From the NCBI GenBank assembly GCA_946800325.1, contig OX326958.1, positions 74,335,264 to 74,399,263 of the forward strand: a DNA stretch of 64,000 nucleotides, read 5' to 3'. This stretch comes from Luzula sylvatica (lineage: Eukaryota > Streptophyta > Magnoliopsida > Poales > Juncaceae). Below are positions 63,981-64,000 of the stretch, piece after piece. The translations under genes were made by a program, and so were the position numbers. A model generated the notes under the pieces. The model saw nothing but the letters and a program-made list of their open reading frames with translations, was not told the origin of the DNA and searched no databases. Every line of letters starts with the position of its first letter. The first letter of the stretch is position 1.

Positions 63981-64000
63981 AATCTTGTTTTGAATCGAAA
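63981..64000 (+). repeat. Partial monomer at the right edge
   Basis: The first 20 bases of a further monomer are cut by the window edge, so the array continues beyond 64000. At the left edge base 1 happens to coincide with the monomer start used here, which is a convention; the array presumably also continues to the left. Confidence 0.95.

Larger units (their letters stand above)
1..64000 (+). repeat. Satellite DNA array, ~124-bp monomer, ~516 head-to-tail copies
   Basis: The whole window is one tandem array. Taking the monomer to begin at AATCTTGTTTTGAATCG, starts fall at 1, 126, 250, 373, 497 and so on up to 63981, giving 516 full copies averaging 123.99 bp. By hand count the consensus has 48 A, 41 T, 19 G and 16 C (28% G+C). 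Recognisable segments in order are the start motif (1-17), an A-rich stretch (18-27), GTGTTTGTGAAATTTGGTG (35-53), GATACGATACAAATGATCT (72-90) and GAACTCCTCAAAGCG (106-120). Copies differ from the consensus by only a few bases. All copies lie in the same orientation, and no other sequence interrupts them. Stop codons in every frame and a length not divisible by 3 rule out coding. A centromeric or pericentromeric role is inferred from size, homogeneity and HOR structure. I do not recognise the family. Confidence 0.99.

Noticed and set aside
1..64000. CRISPR array
   Set aside because: The repeat unit is the full 124 bp with no unique spacers between conserved repeats; variation is scattered substitutions shared among copies.
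1..64000. Known satellites (human alpha, Arabidopsis 180-bp, Drosophila 359-bp)
   Set aside because: Monomer length and sequence do not resemble those as I remember them. I could not search a database, so a match to a less familiar satellite remains possible.
1..64000. Telomere-type or rDNA spacer repeats
   Set aside because: There are no short G-rich telomeric units, no rRNA-like sequence and no promoter-like element distinct from the monomer.
1..64000. Replication origin of yeast ARS type in the AT-rich monomer
   Set aside because: I looked for the 11-base ARS consensus on both strands of the consensus monomer and saw no full match; AT-richness alone is not evidence.
1..64000. The whole HOR pattern as an assembly artefact
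   Set aside because: Copies carry private substitutions and chimeric junction monomers and have differing periods, which is unlike simple duplicated contigs. Individual near-identical pairs, such as the 38-monomer units, could still be artefacts without read support.

Overview
This 64 kb window is a single uninterrupted satellite DNA array. An AT-rich monomer of about 124 bp (consensus about 28% G+C by hand count) repeats head to tail on one strand from base 1 to base 64000. Monomer starts can be placed at 1 and at 63981; the 63,980 bases between them equal 516 x 124 minus 4, so the window holds about 516 complete copies plus a 20-base partial one. I found no gene, tRNA, rRNA, CRISPR array, transposon, inverted block or non-satellite spacer. 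Both ends of the window are inside the array.

Organism: this is the architecture of eukaryotic constitutive heterochromatin, most likely a centromeric or pericentromeric array from a long-read assembly. I do not recognise the monomer as any satellite I know, so I assign no species or clade. The centromere role is inference; no protein-binding site or flanking gene supports it.

Layout: monomers are told apart by small sets of diagnostic substitutions, and these show layered higher-order repeats (HORs). Positions 1-1859 carry a 7-monomer period (867 bp). Positions 4217-5518 carry a 6-monomer repeat (743 bp) inside a 34-monomer period (4216 bp; 4960-9175, then 9176-12210). A 22-monomer block occurs at 10911-13638, 13887-16614 and 19466-22195. 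A 36-monomer period (4463 bp) runs from 20956 to 29161, a 16-monomer tandem duplication (1984 bp) from 27178 to 31145, and a 23-monomer period (2851 bp) from 30502 to 36165. Two adjacent, almost identical 38-monomer units (4712 bp) occupy 43644-53067. A 6 kb segment is repeated 111 monomers (13,764 bp) apart (36080-42100 and 49844-55864), and part of it also occurs at 8110-10330. All shifts are multiples of 124 bp to within a few bases.

How it fits together: the pattern is that of repeated unequal crossover, conversion and deletion always in monomer register, with chimeric monomers at several exchange points. There is no encoded pathway here. The interest lies in the fine record of array turnover, in two tightly linked diagnostic sites that suggest an old two-type (dimeric) origin, and in CpG/TpG variation suggestive of cytosine methylation. 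Coordinates of HOR blocks were worked out by eye from marker variants, so block edges are good to about one monomer unless a junction is described.
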